A stretch of DNA of 64,000 bases from Pectobacterium polaris. GTDB lineage: Bacteria > Pseudomonadota > Gammaproteobacteria > Enterobacterales > Enterobacteriaceae. The position numbers and the translations under genes are program-made. The notes below the pieces were generated by a model. That model saw only the letters and a program-made list of their open reading frames with translations. It searched no databases and was not told the DNA's origin. The DNA lies in the NCBI RefSeq assembly GCF_002307355.1, contig NZ_CP017481.1, forward strand, positions 124,001 to 188,000, given 5' to 3'. Shown piece after piece: positions 31,522 through 42,263 of this stretch (its first letter is position 1; the number at the start of each line of letters is the position of its first letter).

Positions 31522-32292
31522 TTACTTCTTGTACTTGTCGCTCAGCGCCTGTGTTGCACTGCGGAACACGCCCAGATCGCTACCGACCGCAACGAAGCTT
31601 GCGCCCCATTCCAGATAGCGACGCGCATCGGCCTCAACCGGAGCCAGAATGCCGCACGGCTTGTTATGCGCGGCGGTACGATCGAAGATGTGGCGGATCG
31701 CCTTCTGCACGTCAGGATGGTTAGGCTGACCGAGATAGCCCAGCGCCGCAGACAGGTCGCTCGGGCCAACAAACACGCCGTCTACGCCGTCAACTGCGAT
31801 AATCGCATCCAGATTGTCGAGGCCGTCCTGACTTTCGATTTGCACCACAACGGTAATGTTGTCGTTAATCTTGGCGAAGTAGTCCGGTTCGGTGCCATAG
31901 CTGTTGCTACGGTGCGCCACGGAAACGCCGCGGATACCCGCTGGCGGATAACGGGTTGATGCAACCGCACGCGCGGCTTCTTCTGCCGTTTCCACGAAGG
32001 GAATCAGGAAGTTATTGAACCCGATATCCAGCAGTCGCTTAATGATGATCGGCTCATTGCACGGCGGACGGACAACAGGCGCGCTGTGGCTGCCTTTCAG
32101 CGCCATGAGCTGAGGAATAAACGTCACGATATCGTTAGGCGCGTGCTCTCCATCCAGCACCAGCCAGTCGAATCCCGCCAGCCCCAGCACTTCAGTTGAA
32201 ATCGGGTTGCCCAGCGCACACCAGCAGCCAATCAACGTTTTCCCCTGCAGCAAATCTTGGCGAAAACGGTTAGGTAACAGCGGAGTCTTCAT
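31522..32292 (-). CDS. garL: 5-keto-4-deoxy-D-glucarate aldolase
   Basis: Class II aldolase of the HpcH/GarL family that splits 5-keto-4-deoxyglucarate into pyruvate and tartronate semialdehyde. 256 residues, the E. coli length. Visible: [46 protein letters not shown] with metal Glu, and [16 protein letters not shown]. It sits between gudD (69 bp upstream) and garR, so the enzymes for consecutive steps are encoded in order. Confidence 0.97.
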   Translation of the reverse strand: MKTPLLPNRFRQDLLQGKTLIGCWCALGNPISTEVLGLAGFDWLVLDGEHAPNDIVTFIPQLMALKGSHSAPVVRPPCNEPIIIKRLLDIGFNNFLIPFVETAEEAARAVASTRYPPAGIRGVSVAHRSNSYGTEPDYFAKINDNITVVVQIESQDGLDNLDAIIAVDGVDGVFVGPSDLSAALGYLGQPNHPDVQKAIRHIFDRTAAHNKPCGILAPVEADARRYLEWGASFVAVGSDLGVFRSATQALSDKYKK

Positions 32293-32361
32293 TTTTTATC
32301 CTCGGTCATTCCAGCGCCGCTTGCCTGAAGCGGCGCGCTCAAAAAACGGAAAATCAGAACG

Positions 32362-33702
32362 TTAGCGAACCAGACACGGACGTTTATTATCAAACGTCCA
32401 CTCAGGAATAAGGTACTGCATTCCCATGGCGTCGTTACGTGCGCCTAATCCCATGTTTTTATACAGTTCATGTGCTTTCATCACCTGGTCCATATCCAGC
32501 TCAACGCCCAGACCCGGTTTCTTCGGCACTTCCACCATGCCGCCAACAATCTGCAACGGCTCTTTCGTCAGGCGTTGATTGCCTTCCTGCCAGATCCAGT
32601 GCGTATCAATCGCCGTAATCTTGCCCGGTGCCGCCGCGGCGACCTGAGTAAACATGGCCAATGAAATATCAAAGTGGTTATTAGAGTGAGAACCCCAGGT
32701 TAAGCCCCATTCGTGGCACATCTGCGCCACGCGAACGGAACCTTGCATCGTCCAGAAGTGCGGATCGGCCAACGGAATATCGACCGATTGCAGCGAAATA
32801 GTGTGACCCATCTGTCGCCAGTCGGTGGCGATCATGTTGGTCGCGGTAGGCAGCCCTGTCGCACGACGGAATTCCGCCATGACTTCACGGCCAGAGAAAC
32901 CTTGCTCCGCGCCGCACGGATCTTCGGCATACGCCAGCACGCCGCGCAGCTGTTTGCCCAGACCGATGGCTTCATCCAGCGACCAGGCACCGTTTGGATC
33001 CAGCGTGATGCGGGCCTGTGGGAAGCGTTTCGCCAGCGCGGTAACCGCTTCGGCCTCTTCGCTACCAGCCAGTACGCCGCCTTTCAGTTTGAAATCGTTG
33101 AAACCGTATTTTTCATACGCCGCTTCAGCCAGACGCACGATGGTTTCCGGCGTCAGCGCTTCTTCATGACGCAGACGATACCAATCGCATTTCTCATTAG
33201 TCTGGCTCTGGTAAGGCAAGTCGGTTTTATTACGATCGCCGATGTAGAACAGATAGCCCAGCATCTCGACGGCATCACGCTGTTGCCCATCGCCCAGCAA
33301 CGAGGCCACGCTGACGTTGAGGAACTGCCCCAGCAGATCGAGCATGGCGGCTTCGATCCCCGTGACGACATGGATAGTGGTACGCAGATCGAACGTCTGC
33401 AAACCACGCCCAGAAGAATCGCGGTCGGCGAACTGCGCACGTACCGCCGTCATCACGTTTTTGTATTCGCCCAGCGTTTTGCCCACCACCAGCGCGGCAG
33501 CATCCTCCAGCGTCTGACGGATTTTCTCACCGCCAGGAATTTCGCCGACACCGGTATTCCCGGCGTTATCTTTCAGAATCACAATGTTGCGAGTGAAATA
33601 AGGTGCATGTGCGCCACTCAGGTTGAGCAGCATACTGTCGTGACCTGCAACCGGAATTACCTGCATGTGGGTAATCACCGGAGTTGAACTTTGCAATGTC
33701 AT
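32362..33702 (-). CDS. gudD: Glucarate dehydratase
   Basis: Dehydrates D-glucarate (and L-idarate) to 5-keto-4-deoxyglucarate. Enolase-superfamily enzyme of 446 residues, equal to E. coli GudD. The catalytic set is in place with the same numbering: Lys205 and Lys207 (DFKLKGG), Asp235 and Asn237 (DPNGAW), Glu260 (AEDPCG), Asn289 (TNMIATDW) and His339 (GSHSNNHFD). The gene follows its paralogue gudX by 36 bp and precedes garL. Confidence 0.97.
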   Translation of the reverse strand: MTLQSSTPVITHMQVIPVAGHDSMLLNLSGAHAPYFTRNIVILKDNAGNTGVGEIPGGEKIRQTLEDAAALVVGKTLGEYKNVMTAVRAQFADRDSSGRGLQTFDLRTTIHVVTGIEAAMLDLLGQFLNVSVASLLGDGQQRDAVEMLGYLFYIGDRNKTDLPYQSQTNEKCDWYRLRHEEALTPETIVRLAEAAYEKYGFNDFKLKGGVLAGSEEAEAVTALAKRFPQARITLDPNGAWSLDEAIGLGKQLRGVLAYAEDPCGAEQGFSGREVMAEFRRATGLPTATNMIATDWRQMGHTISLQSVDIPLADPHFWTMQGSVRVAQMCHEWGLTWGSHSNNHFDISLAMFTQVAAAAPGKITAIDTHWIWQEGNQRLTKEPLQIVGGMVEVPKKPGLGVELDMDQVMKAHELYKNMGLGARNDAMGMQYLIPEWTFDNKRPCLVR

Positions 33703-33738
33703 TTTCTTATCCTTTCTCTCTAATTTTTCTATGTAGGG

Positions 33739-35076
33739 TTAGCGGCCAAAAACCGGGCGTTTACGATCAAATGTCCAACCAGGAATCAGGTACTGCATGG
33801 CGACGGCATCATTACGTGCCCCGCTCGGTAATTTTTTGTACAAGTCGTGGGCTTTCATGACCTGTTCCATATCCAGCTCAATTCCCAGACCGGGACGATC
33901 CGGCACCTTAATTTTTCCGTTGACGATTTGCAGCGGCTCTTTGGTCAAATGCTGCCCTTCCTGCCAGATCCAGTGCGTATCAATCGCCGTCGGGTTACCC
34001 GGTGCCGCCGCGCCCACGTGCGTGAACATCGCCAAAGAAATATCGAAGTGGTTATTGGAATGGCAGCCCCACGTCAGGCCCCACTCATCACACAGTTGGG
34101 CGACGCGCACCGCACCGTGCATCGTCCAGAAATGCGGATCGGCCAGCGGAATATCGACTGCCTGTAACATCACGGCATGGTTCATTTCACGCCAGTTGGT
34201 GGCAATCATGTTGGTCGCTACTGGCAGCCCAGTGGCGCGGCGGAATTCCGCCATCACTTCACGACCGGAGAAACCTTGTTCGGCACCACACGGGTCTTCC
34301 GCGTAAGTCAGGATGCCCTTCATGTCTTTGCACAATTCAATCGCTTCATCCAGCAGCCAAGCACCGTTTGGGTCGACGGTGATACGCGCATCCGGGAAAC
34401 GTTTCTTCAGCGCCTTCACGGCATCGATTTCCTGCTCGCCGGGCAGTACGCCACCTTTGAGTTTGAAATCTTTAAATCCGTAGCGGTCAGTCGTGGCTTC
34501 GGCTAAACGCACAATCGCCTCGCTGTCCATCGCCTGCTGGTGACGCAGGTGATACCACTCGTGCTTGCCTTTCTCACCTGATAAATAAGGTAAATCCGTC
34601 TTCGTGCGGTCGCCGATGTAGAACAGATACCCGAGCACGGTGACTTCATCACGCTGTTTACCCGGCCCCAGCAGCTCGGCAACGGGAACACCCATGAATT
34701 GCCCCAGCAGATCGAGCAACGCCGCTTCAAGCGCTGCCACGGCATTCACGCGCAGCTCAAACGTCCAGGCACCTTTGCCGAAGGAATCAAAATCAGAAGA
34801 TTGGTTGCCGACATGAATGTCATGAACCAGACGGTTCATACGGGCGATTTGCTCGCCTTTCACACGGGGAATCGCCTCAACCAGCGTGTTGTAAATGACT
34901 TCGCCACCGGGCGCTTCGCCGACACCGGTATGCCCGGCGCTATCGGTTAAAATGACGAGGTTACGCGTGAAGTAAGCACCATGCGCACCGCCGATGTTCA
35001 GCAACATGCTGTCATAGCCCGCAACGGGGATGACTTTCATGTCGGTAATCACAGGCGTTGCTGAAAAGTTTGTCAT
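33739..35076 (-). CDS. gudX: Glucarate dehydratase-related protein
   Basis: Paralogue of GudD, 445 residues, corresponding to E. coli GudX, which has been regarded as a poorly active dehydratase that may accompany GudD. Here all main residues are kept: Lys205/207 (DFKLKGG), Asp235 and Asn237, Glu260, Asn289 (TNMIATNW) and His339 (GCHSNNHFD). Differences from GudD cluster in the N-terminal specificity region around residues 65-110. It lies between gudP and gudD, but with an unusually long 615-base gap from gudP, so it may have its own promoter. Confidence 0.94.
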   Translation of the reverse strand: MTNFSATPVITDMKVIPVAGYDSMLLNIGGAHGAYFTRNLVILTDSAGHTGVGEAPGGEVIYNTLVEAIPRVKGEQIARMNRLVHDIHVGNQSSDFDSFGKGAWTFELRVNAVAALEAALLDLLGQFMGVPVAELLGPGKQRDEVTVLGYLFYIGDRTKTDLPYLSGEKGKHEWYHLRHQQAMDSEAIVRLAEATTDRYGFKDFKLKGGVLPGEQEIDAVKALKKRFPDARITVDPNGAWLLDEAIELCKDMKGILTYAEDPCGAEQGFSGREVMAEFRRATGLPVATNMIATNWREMNHAVMLQAVDIPLADPHFWTMHGAVRVAQLCDEWGLTWGCHSNNHFDISLAMFTHVGAAAPGNPTAIDTHWIWQEGQHLTKEPLQIVNGKIKVPDRPGLGIELDMEQVMKAHDLYKKLPSGARNDAVAMQYLIPGWTFDRKRPVFGR

Positions 35077-35478
35077 GACAGGCTCCCGTCATGAATGGCG
35101 CGCACAGGATTGACGCGTAGGTTTCCGATGGTTGCCACAACGCAAGGGCGCGCTGAGGCGGATGAAAATAATTCAGTCATACAGAAAGAAAAAACGGATG
35201 GTGCACCAGTAGATGATTTCATGTTGTTTTCCTACTTTATTAGCGCGACCTTGTTTTTACTCTGATTTGAACTGAACAATGCTTGTAGGGCTTGTAAGAT
35301 TGTCAGAATAAAAACAGGTTATTACTGAAATAAACCAGTCAGGAATGCGGTGTTGTAATTCGTACCGCCTCACCAACCTCAGTAAAAAGTATAAGTTTTC
35401 TTATTTCACAACTCATTGGGCAATAGCACAGCATTCCCTGTCGAAATGCAGATTAAATATGTCATTATCACAGGCCAA

Positions 35479-35502
35479 TGGGAGGTGTTTCACGAAAACC
35501 GG
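35479..35502 (-). promoter_or_regulatory. Shared box upstream of gudX (copy 1)
   Basis: About 22 bases (AATGGGAGGTGTTTCACGAA onward) match the segment at 37311-37334 upstream of gudP with two differences. The core TTTC-AC-GAAA is a near-palindrome. Candidate binding site of the aldarate activator CdaR or another shared regulator; the assignment is inference. Confidence 0.4.
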
Positions 35503-35504
35503 GA

Positions 35505-35538
<34 letters not shown>

Positions 35539-35607
35539 ATCCCCTTGGCACCCGATTTCGAAGAGGTAAAACCCAGCTTTCCATGAGGTAAATAAACGGC
35601 AAATCCA

Positions 35608-35648
<41 letters not shown>

Positions 35649-35691
35649 TGTGTTATTGCCTATATTCAAACGAATACGGTAACAACTGGCC

Positions 35692-37044
35692 TTAATTCTT
35701 AACGAACGGCTTCAATTCGACACGTTTAATATCTTTCACGATGAACAGGTAGCTGAAGATCGCAACCAGCGCATGGATCCCGACATACACCAGACCACCA
35801 TTGAAGGAACCGGTCATTCCGATGATGTAGCCAATCGCAATCGGCGTCACGATACCAGACGCGTTACCGAACATATTGAACAGTCCACCGCTCAACCCGC
35901 TGATTTCTTTTGGTGCGGTATCGGCCATAACCGCCCAGCCCAGCGCACCAATGCCTTTGCCGAAGAAGGCTGCAGACATCACCGCAATAACGACCCATTC
36001 GGTTTCAACGTAGTTACAAATCACCATCGACATGGAGAGCAACATACCGAGAACGATTGGCGTTTTACGGGCAAAGGTCAGGGAATTGGTCCGACGCATC
36101 AGGTAATCGGAAATAATGCCGCCCAGAACGCCCCCGACAAAACCACAGATAGCAGGAACCGAGGCGACAAATCCTGCTTTGAGGATCGACATACCACGAG
36201 CCTGAACCAGATAAAGCGGGAACCAAGTGATAAAGAAGTAGGTCAGTGCGTTAATACAGTATTGACCGATATACACACCCAGCATCATGCGAGACTGCAT
36301 TAATTGCTTGATCTGATGCCATTTTTCGCCTTTCTCGGTCGCTTTCTTCGTCCCTTTAGCGTCCATATTAATCAGGGCACCACCGGCTTCGATGTAATCC
36401 AGTTCAGCCTGATTCACCCCAGGGTGATCTTTCGGGTCGTGGATCACTTTCAGCCAGACAAAGCTCAGAATGATACCCAGTCCGCCCATGAACCAGAACA
36501 CGTGCGCCCAGCCTACTGCCTGCGTCAACCATCCCATGATCGGTGCAAAAATGACCGTGGCAAAATACTGTGCCGAGTTAAATATCGCGACGGCAGTACC
36601 ACGTTCTTGTGCAGGGAACCAGGCAGCCACAATTCGGCTATTCCCTGGGAAGGAAGGTGATTCACACAGGCCGACCATAAAGCGCAGGAGGAACAGAGAA
36701 ATAACGATGCCCGCGCCGCTGAAGATATCGACAAAGCCTTGTAATAAGGTAAAAATCGACCAGGTTAAGATACTGTAGAAGTAGACTTTCTTTGAGCCAA
36801 AGCGATCGAGCAGCCAGCCCCCAGGTATTTGTCCAATAACATACGCCCAGGAGAACGCTGAGAAGATATAACCCATCCCCACCGCGTCCAACCCAATTTC
36901 CTTAGACATTGCTGAACCAGCAATGGACAAGGTCGCGCGGTCTCCATAGTTAAATGACGTGACAATAAACAACATCACGACAATCCAGTAGCGGGCGTTT
37001 GTTCTCTTTTGTATCGCGCCAGCTGCTGAGCTTACTGTATTCAT
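35692..37044 (-). CDS. gudP: Glucarate/galactarate MFS transporter
   Basis: Inner-membrane anion:cation symporter of the major facilitator superfamily importing D-glucarate or galactarate. I chose the ATG at 37044 (MNTVSSAAGAIQKRTNARYW) behind AGGAG, giving 450 residues as in E. coli GudP; the frame open to 37077 is an extension. About 12 membrane segments; family motifs FNYGDRATLSIAG, GGWLLDRFGSKKVY and GNSRIVAAWFPAQERGTA. First gene of the minus-strand cluster, divergent from garD. Confidence 0.96.
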   Translation of the reverse strand: MNTVSSAAGAIQKRTNARYWIVVMLFIVTSFNYGDRATLSIAGSAMSKEIGLDAVGMGYIFSAFSWAYVIGQIPGGWLLDRFGSKKVYFYSILTWSIFTLLQGFVDIFSGAGIVISLFLLRFMVGLCESPSFPGNSRIVAAWFPAQERGTAVAIFNSAQYFATVIFAPIMGWLTQAVGWAHVFWFMGGLGIILSFVWLKVIHDPKDHPGVNQAELDYIEAGGALINMDAKGTKKATEKGEKWHQIKQLMQSRMMLGVYIGQYCINALTYFFITWFPLYLVQARGMSILKAGFVASVPAICGFVGGVLGGIISDYLMRRTNSLTFARKTPIVLGMLLSMSMVICNYVETEWVVIAVMSAAFFGKGIGALGWAVMADTAPKEISGLSGGLFNMFGNASGIVTPIAIGYIIGMTGSFNGGLVYVGIHALVAIFSYLFIVKDIKRVELKPFVKN

Positions 37045-37310
37045 GATGAACTCCTGCTTCAATCGCGGTTCGCTCATTCATTCCGAATAACAGATAACGG
37101 TGTAGGGTTATCAGAATGAAGATCAGTGGATAGTTAACATTCCCATTTTTATTTTTTTTGCGAATAGCCAGGCTATATAGCATCAGAGTAATTAGCTGAC
37201 ATCTTCAACTCGCAGGAACATTATAATTTTTACCCACTGACTGCTCACTAGCTAAAAGCACAACATTAAAAATGTCCTTTTGAATATGTTGGTGCACTTG
37301 CCCTATATAA

Positions 37311-37334
37311 TGCGAGGTATTTCACGAAAAACAC
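37311..37334 (-). promoter_or_regulatory. Shared box upstream of gudP/garD (copy 2)
   Basis: AATGCGAGGTATTTCACGAA onward repeats the sequence at 35479-35502. Here the near-palindrome is longer: GTATTTC-AC-GAAAAAC. It lies about 270 bp upstream of gudP and 250 bp upstream of garD. Confidence 0.4.
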
Positions 37335-37533
37335 CGCCGTTCTCTTTTACATTTATACACATTATTGCTATTTCCTCCTGAAAAACCGTGCGCAGTCAGA
37401 ATGTGATCAAACTCACCGAAAATTGGGTCTTCGCCTGATAAATAAGAAACAAAAAGCGCTGGCTTAGGTCAATTGCATAATGTACGAGAAGAGAACCTCA
37501 CGTATACTCGTTAGCGAGCAATGAAATAATAGC

Positions 37534-37550
37534 GTGGTAATCATTACCAC
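37534..37550. promoter_or_regulatory. 17-bp perfect palindrome in garD promoter region
   Basis: GTGGTAATCATTACCAC is perfectly symmetric about one base and lies 36 bp upstream of the garD ATG, where an operator overlapping the transcription start would be expected. The recognising protein is unknown. Confidence 0.5.
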
Positions 37551-37586
37551 TGCGTTTCTGATAAACCAATAATAAAGGCTTGCATC

Positions 37587-39161
37587 ATGTCAGATAAATC
37601 AGAAAGTAATGCTGCACAAGAGCAGCCACTTTATATTAAGGTTCACGATTCTGATAATGTTGCCATTGTTGTTAATAATAATGGCTTACGTGCTGGAACC
37701 CGTTTTAATGATGATCTGGAATTAATTGAGCATGTTCCGCAAGGTCACAAAGTAGCCCTTGTGGATATCGCCAAATCAGGTGCCATCATCCGCTATGGTG
37801 AAATTATCGGGTATGCACTGCGTGATATTGCCAAAGGAAGCTGGATCGATGAATCGCTGGTCGAGTTGCCTCAGGCTCCCGCGCTAGAAACCCTGCCGCT
37901 GGCGACCAAAATTCCCCCCACGCTGCCTGCGCTGGAAGGCTACACCTTTGAAGGTTACCGCAACGCCGATGGCAGCGTAGGGACGAAAAACCTGTTGGGC
38001 ATTACCACCAGCGTACACTGCGTCGCGGGCGTGGTGGACTATGTCGTCAAAATTATCGAGCGAGACTTATTGCCGAGATATCCCAATGTAGATGGCGTGG
38101 TCGCACTCAACCATCTTTATGGCTGTGGCGTGGCAATCAATGCCCCTGCTGCGGTGGTTCCCATCCGTACCATTCACAATCTGGCGCTGAACCCGAATTT
38201 TGGCGGCGAGATACTGGTGGTCGGCCTGGGCTGTGAAAAATTACAGCCGGAGCGTCTGCTGGAAGGGACGCCTGATGTACAAGCCATCTCCCTCGACGAC
38301 ACCAGCATTGTCCGCTTGCAGGATGAACACCACGTTGGTTTCAGATCGATGGTGGATGACATTCTGACGATGGCAGACAAGCACCTGCAACGGTTGAACA
38401 AACGTCAGCGTGAAACCTGTCCGGCCTCTGAGTTGGTTGTCGGCATGCAGTGTGGCGGTAGCGATGCTTTCTCCGGCGTCACCGCGAACCCAGCCGTTGG
38501 TTTTGCCTCCGATCTCTTGGTTCGCTGCGGTGCAACCGTCATGTTCTCCGAAGTAACCGAAGTGCGCGATGCCATTCATCTGTTAACGCCACGCGTCATC
38601 AATGAAGAAGTCGGTAAACGTCTGCTGGAAGAAATGGCCTGGTACGATAACTATCTCGACAGTGGCCAGACCGACCGTAGCGCCAACCCATCGCCGGGCA
38701 ATAAAAAAGGTGGCCTCGCGAACGTGGTGGAAAAAGCGCTTGGTTCCATCGCCAAATCCGGCACCAGCGCGATTGTCGAAGTCCTGTCCCCCGGACAGCG
38801 CCCAACCAAACGTGGCTTGATTTACGCCGCAACACCGGCCAGCGACTTCGTGTGCGGCACCCAGCAGCTCGCTTCTGGTATCACCGTGCAAGTCTTCACC
38901 ACCGGTCGCGGTACCCCTTATGGCCTGCTGGCTGTCCCCGTCATCAAAATGGCGACCCGAACCGCATTGGCAAACCGCTGGCACGATCTGATGGATATTG
39001 ATGCCGGAACCATTGCTACCGGAGAGGCCACGATCGAAGACGTAGGCTGGCAGCTTTTCCACTTCATTTTGGATATCGCCAGCGGCAGGAAAAAAACCTG
39101 GTCCGATCAGTGGGGGCTACATAACGCCCTAGCCGTCTTCAACCCAGCGCCAGTAACCTGA
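37587..39161 (+). CDS. garD: Galactarate dehydratase (L-threo-forming)
   Basis: Dehydrates meso-galactarate to 5-keto-4-deoxy-D-glucarate, joining the glucarate route at GarL. 524 residues, one more than E. coli GarD. N-terminal SAF-like domain (residues 10-85), then the catalytic UxaA/GarD domain with [59 protein letters not shown], and a C-terminal [20 protein letters not shown] region. Start follows AAAGG weakly. Divergent from gudP across a 542-base regulatory region. Confidence 0.97.
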   Translation: MSDKSESNAAQEQPLYIKVHDSDNVAIVVNNNGLRAGTRFNDDLELIEHVPQGHKVALVDIAKSGAIIRYGEIIGYALRDIAKGSWIDESLVELPQAPALETLPLATKIPPTLPALEGYTFEGYRNADGSVGTKNLLGITTSVHCVAGVVDYVVKIIERDLLPRYPNVDGVVALNHLYGCGVAINAPAAVVPIRTIHNLALNPNFGGEILVVGLGCEKLQPERLLEGTPDVQAISLDDTSIVRLQDEHHVGFRSMVDDILTMADKHLQRLNKRQRETCPASELVVGMQCGGSDAFSGVTANPAVGFASDLLVRCGATVMFSEVTEVRDAIHLLTPRVINEEVGKRLLEEMAWYDNYLDSGQTDRSANPSPGNKKGGLANVVEKALGSIAKSGTSAIVEVLSPGQRPTKRGLIYAATPASDFVCGTQQLASGITVQVFTTGRGTPYGLLAVPVIKMATRTALANRWHDLMDIDAGTIATGEATIEDVGWQLFHFILDIASGRKKTWSDQWGLHNALAVFNPAPVT

Positions 39162-39171
39162 TTACCGTTCT

Positions 39172-39202
39172 CCGCAGGCCAGCGTCATTATCTGGTCTGC
39201 GG
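39172..39202 (+). terminator. Hairpin downstream of garD
   Basis: CCGCAGGCCAG (39172-39182) pairs with CTGGTCTGCGG (39192-39202) with one G-T pair, starting 10 bp after the garD stop. The T run is poor. Confidence 0.55.
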
Positions 39203-39956
39203 ATCGCGTTATTTGATCTACAATAAATTCAGCGTTAATAAAAATGGAAGAAAGGGCGTAATTAAAAGAATAAATAGCAGGGCAGCAACATTTAATTTCA
39301 TTCATGCAAAGAAAAAATAAAAAAAACTTAACAAGTTATTCTTCTTAGCGTCAAATTCATCGATTTCAAAACATCTTTTAAGAAAAATCCCTATTTTACT
39401 CCCTACCTATTTTTTAATCATTTTTTACCAATTATTTATTGCTAATAAAATGAATCAATTGACAGATAATCATCCTCATCATAAATTTACGCGTGCTGAA
39501 AAAGCGTGCTAACACTGATGAAATATTTGTTACAAAAATATATATCCTAAATAATTCGAGTTTCAGGCAGGCGGCAAGGGCAGGCATCCCGATGAGCTTA
39601 CTTGAGTAAGTGATTCGGGTGACTGAATGCAGCCAACGCACATGCAACTTGAAGTATGACGGATACAGTTACAAAAATCGCCATCACGCACAATATAGGG
39701 TAAATAGGCCGATCATTATAAATAATGCATAACATTATTTTATATAAATGAACGAGTCACCCAAAAAATTTCAGTATACCCATTTGAATAACTTGAATAT
39801 TTACACAGCAATATGCCTGACAGATTTCACGGGACGAACCATTCGGCAGCGACACTACGTTTCAGCCTCTGTAATAACCAGAGCGTCTAAGGCGAGAAAA
39901 GCGGCCAGCATGTCTGAACCTGGAAACTGAGCGGGATACGTACGCCGGGGTTTCTA
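39203..39956. other. AT-rich intergenic region between garD and aer
   Basis: Very AT-rich from 39220 to 39540, then the ERIC-like element at 39543-39665, then the aer leader. No credible gene: open frames at 39432 (minus) and 39748 (plus) overlap the repeat or lack a ribosome site. I found no sigma-28 promoter in front of aer. Confidence 0.5.
39543..39665. repeat. ERIC/IRU intergenic repeat, copy 1
   Basis: A 123-bp element bounded by TATCC and GGATA, with the ERIC hallmarks CTAAATAATTCGAGTT near the left end, a central GAGCTTACTTGAGTAAGTGA and ACTTGAAGTATGACG near the right end. The ends are inverted repeats. A second copy lies at 54194-54318. Confidence 0.9.
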
Positions 39957-41492
39957 ATGAGATTAAATACACCTGTTACACAGCAGGAGTATCTGTTAGA
40001 CATGGACACCATATTGATGTCCACGACAAATATTCACAGCCACATCACCTATGCCAACTCTGCCTTCATTGCGGTTAGTGGTTTTTCCGAAGAGCAGCTC
40101 ATCAACCAGCCTCACAATATTGTGCGCCATCCCGACATGCCCGTTGAAGCCTATGCCGACATGTGGTTTACGCTGAAACAAGGCGATAGCTGGACTGGGT
40201 TAGTTAAAAATCGTCGCAACAACGGTGACCACTATTGGGTTCGCGCCAACGTTACGCCGGTCTACCAGCAGGAGCAGCTCGCAGGCTATATCTCAGTACG
40301 TAACACGCCCAACGCAGAAGAAATCAAGTATGCCGAAACGCTGTATAGCGCCGTGCAGAAAAAACAGGCGGGCAGCCGTAAATTCTACAAAGGATTAGTC
40401 GTTCGCACCGGACTCTTTTCGCCACTGTCGCTCTTACAGAAATTGTCAGTCCGCTGGCGCTTGCGTTTAGCCGTCTTAGCGGTGGGACTCATTCCTGCAC
40501 TACTTGCTTTCAATGGCATGAATCCACTGTGGCTACTGGCACTGACGCTGTTACTCATTGTCATCATGGATCAGTTTCTGCAAAAGCAAATTGCACAGCC
40601 AATCAGGATGATAATGAAGCAGGCTCAGCATGTGGTATCGGGCCGTAAAGTAAAGCATGTCCACCTGAACCGGGTCGACGAAATTGGCTTGCTGCTACGC
40701 TCTGTTAACCAGTTTGGCCTGAACCTGCATTCGCTTGTCGACGACGTCAGTACACAGGTAAACGGCATCACCAAGGTCAGCCATAAGCTGGCGGAAAACA
40801 ACGTCGACCTGAATACCCGCACGGAAGAGACATCGGCCAATCTGCAACAAACTGCTGCCGCCATTGAAGAAATTACCGTTGCCGTGCAGCAAAGTGCAGA
40901 AACGGCGGCACAAGCCACCACCATGGCAGAAGCCGCCAGCAGCACTGCGTTTAAAGGTGGCAACATCATGAAGGAAACCATCGGCATGATGGATTCCATC
41001 TCCAGCGCCAGCGATAAAATCGTTGATATCATTGGCGTGATAGACAGCATTGCCTTCCAGACCAACATCCTTGCGCTGAATGCGGCCGTTGAAGCCGCTC
41101 GTGCTGGCGTACAGGGGCGCGGGTTTGCGGTGGTAGCCGCTGAGGTTCGCAATCTGGCGCAGCATTCCGCCTCTGCGGCCAAAGAGATTAAAACGTTGAT
41201 TGATGCCAACGTCGAAAGTGTGAAACAGGGCAGCACAATGGTCGAGAATGCGGGCAAACATATCAGCGACATCGTTGATGAAGTCTTGCAAGTCTCCACC
41301 ATGATCAAAGAGATCAGCAACGCAACGCATGAGCAAACCTCGGCATTGGGACTGATCAATACCTCTATTGCACAGATAGAACAAATGACGCAGCGCAACA
41401 CCGATATGGTTACCCACTCAACAGAAGCAGCTGAAGGGCTCAACCTTCAGGCAAGGCGGCTGAATAGCGCGATTAACGTGTACGGTAGTTAA
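39957..41492 (+). CDS. aer: Aerotaxis/redox chemoreceptor with PAS domain
   Basis: Inner-membrane energy-taxis receptor of 511 residues, Aer type. N-terminal PAS domain (about 10-120) with the FAD-associated residues Arg57, His58 and Asp60 (NIVRHPDMP), at the same positions as in E. coli Aer. One hydrophobic hairpin (about 165-205) anchors it without a real periplasmic domain; then HAMP and a signalling domain with the conserved tip (IDSIAFQTNILALNAAVEAA). It signals through CheA/CheW. It is followed by its own terminator and two FlxA-like genes. Confidence 0.93.
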   Translation: MRLNTPVTQQEYLLDMDTILMSTTNIHSHITYANSAFIAVSGFSEEQLINQPHNIVRHPDMPVEAYADMWFTLKQGDSWTGLVKNRRNNGDHYWVRANVTPVYQQEQLAGYISVRNTPNAEEIKYAETLYSAVQKKQAGSRKFYKGLVVRTGLFSPLSLLQKLSVRWRLRLAVLAVGLIPALLAFNGMNPLWLLALTLLLIVIMDQFLQKQIAQPIRMIMKQAQHVVSGRKVKHVHLNRVDEIGLLLRSVNQFGLNLHSLVDDVSTQVNGITKVSHKLAENNVDLNTRTEETSANLQQTAAAIEEITVAVQQSAETAAQATTMAEAASSTAFKGGNIMKETIGMMDSISSASDKIVDIIGVIDSIAFQTNILALNAAVEAARAGVQGRGFAVVAAEVRNLAQHSASAAKEIKTLIDANVESVKQGSTMVENAGKHISDIVDEVLQVSTMIKEISNATHEQTSALGLINTSIAQIEQMTQRNTDMVTHSTEAAEGLNLQARRLNSAINVYGS

Positions 41493-41517
41493 CTGACGTC
41501 ATCTCATCCATTGCGGC

Positions 41518-41548
41518 AAGGGCGTGGGAAGCGCCCTTTCCCCTTTTC
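41518..41548 (+). terminator. Terminator of aer
   Basis: AAGGGCG (41518-41524) pairs with CGCCCTT (41532-41538), followed by a T-rich tract. It separates aer from the downstream sigma-28 unit. Confidence 0.75.
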
Positions 41549-41595
41549 TTCCCTTCGAGCAAACTCATTGCCCCTCACGTTTTGTAAGTTTTTCG

Positions 41596-41622
41596 TAAAG
41601 AAAAGAGTGACACAGCCGATAG
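41596..41622 (+). promoter_or_regulatory. Sigma-28 (FliA) promoter of first FlxA-like gene
   Basis: TAAAGAAA (41596-41603), an 11-base spacer, and GCCGATAG (41615-41622): a near-perfect match to the flagellar sigma-28 consensus TAAAGTTT-N11-GCCGATAA. It lies 35 bp upstream of the start codon, which has AGGAGG at good distance. Confidence 0.9.
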
Positions 41623-41656
41623 TGATCGGAGAACTGACCTATTTCAGGAGGAAGTG

Positions 41657-42064
41657 ATGTCCAATGGTATCAGCCAGATTACAATGAATACGGTGTCAAA
41701 CGTAGCGGCGGCACCTACGGCTAGTAAGGATGCATCGACTACCGCGAGTAAGGCTACGCCTGTAGCCAATAACAAGGGTAGTGCTGCTCAACAAAAAATT
41801 GCCGCAATACAACATCAGATCAAACAGCTGACTAAAAAGCTAGCAGAGCTGGGCCAATCAGCCATCAATGCAAGTGAAGACGAGCGCAAACTCATCAAAC
41901 AGCAGCAGCAGATGATTCAAGCGCAAATCCAAGCACTCTATGCCGAAATTGCCCGTATCCAAAAAGAAGAAGCGGAAAAGAAAGCACCTAGTGTGGCGTC
42001 AGGCACAACATCACAACAAAATGATAATAAAGACAAAAAAGGCGGTGTTGATATCTACGTCTAA
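41657..42064 (+). CDS. FlxA-like coiled-coil protein, copy 1
   Basis: Small protein of 135 residues, FlxA-like family. The ATG at 41657 follows AGGAGG; a GTG one codon earlier is less likely. N-terminal 45 residues are Ala/Ser/Thr-rich and low in complexity; residues 45-110 form a coiled coil rich in Gln (HQIKQLTKKLAELG, QQQMIQAQIQALYAEIARIQ); the end is IYV, shared with its neighbour. No signal peptide. FlxA is a FliA-dependent late flagellar gene product of unknown function. A sigma-28 promoter precedes the gene, so it should be made with flagellin and chemotaxis proteins. Confidence 0.85.
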   Translation: MSNGISQITMNTVSNVAAAPTASKDASTTASKATPVANNKGSAAQQKIAAIQHQIKQLTKKLAELGQSAINASEDERKLIKQQQQMIQAQIQALYAEIARIQKEEAEKKAPSVASGTTSQQNDNKDKKGGVDIYV

Positions 42065-42263
42065 CTGCAATATCTGGCGTATTCCCCTATTTTCTCTCTC
42101 TCTCTTTCCTGGCTGATACATTTTATTACATTAGCTGTCAGGAAAGTGAGTATTTCATATTTCATTGCCAACAATATCCCCTTCGAGAAAGTGCTTAAAT
42201 TGCCGATGCACAGGCATGTAGCCCAAGTCATTCGGGTACATCGGCATCTTTTCAGGAGGGAAA

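Noticed and set aside
32713..33687. 324-codon frame opposite gudD
   Set aside because: Antisense shadow of gudD; the composition is that of reversed codons and no ribosome site is present.
39432..39930. Short frames around the first ERIC element
   Set aside because: They overlap the repeat or AT-rich DNA and lack start signals.
40625..41443. 272-codon frame opposite aer
   Set aside because: Antisense of the chemoreceptor signalling domain, Ser/Ala/Cys-rich, no start signal.
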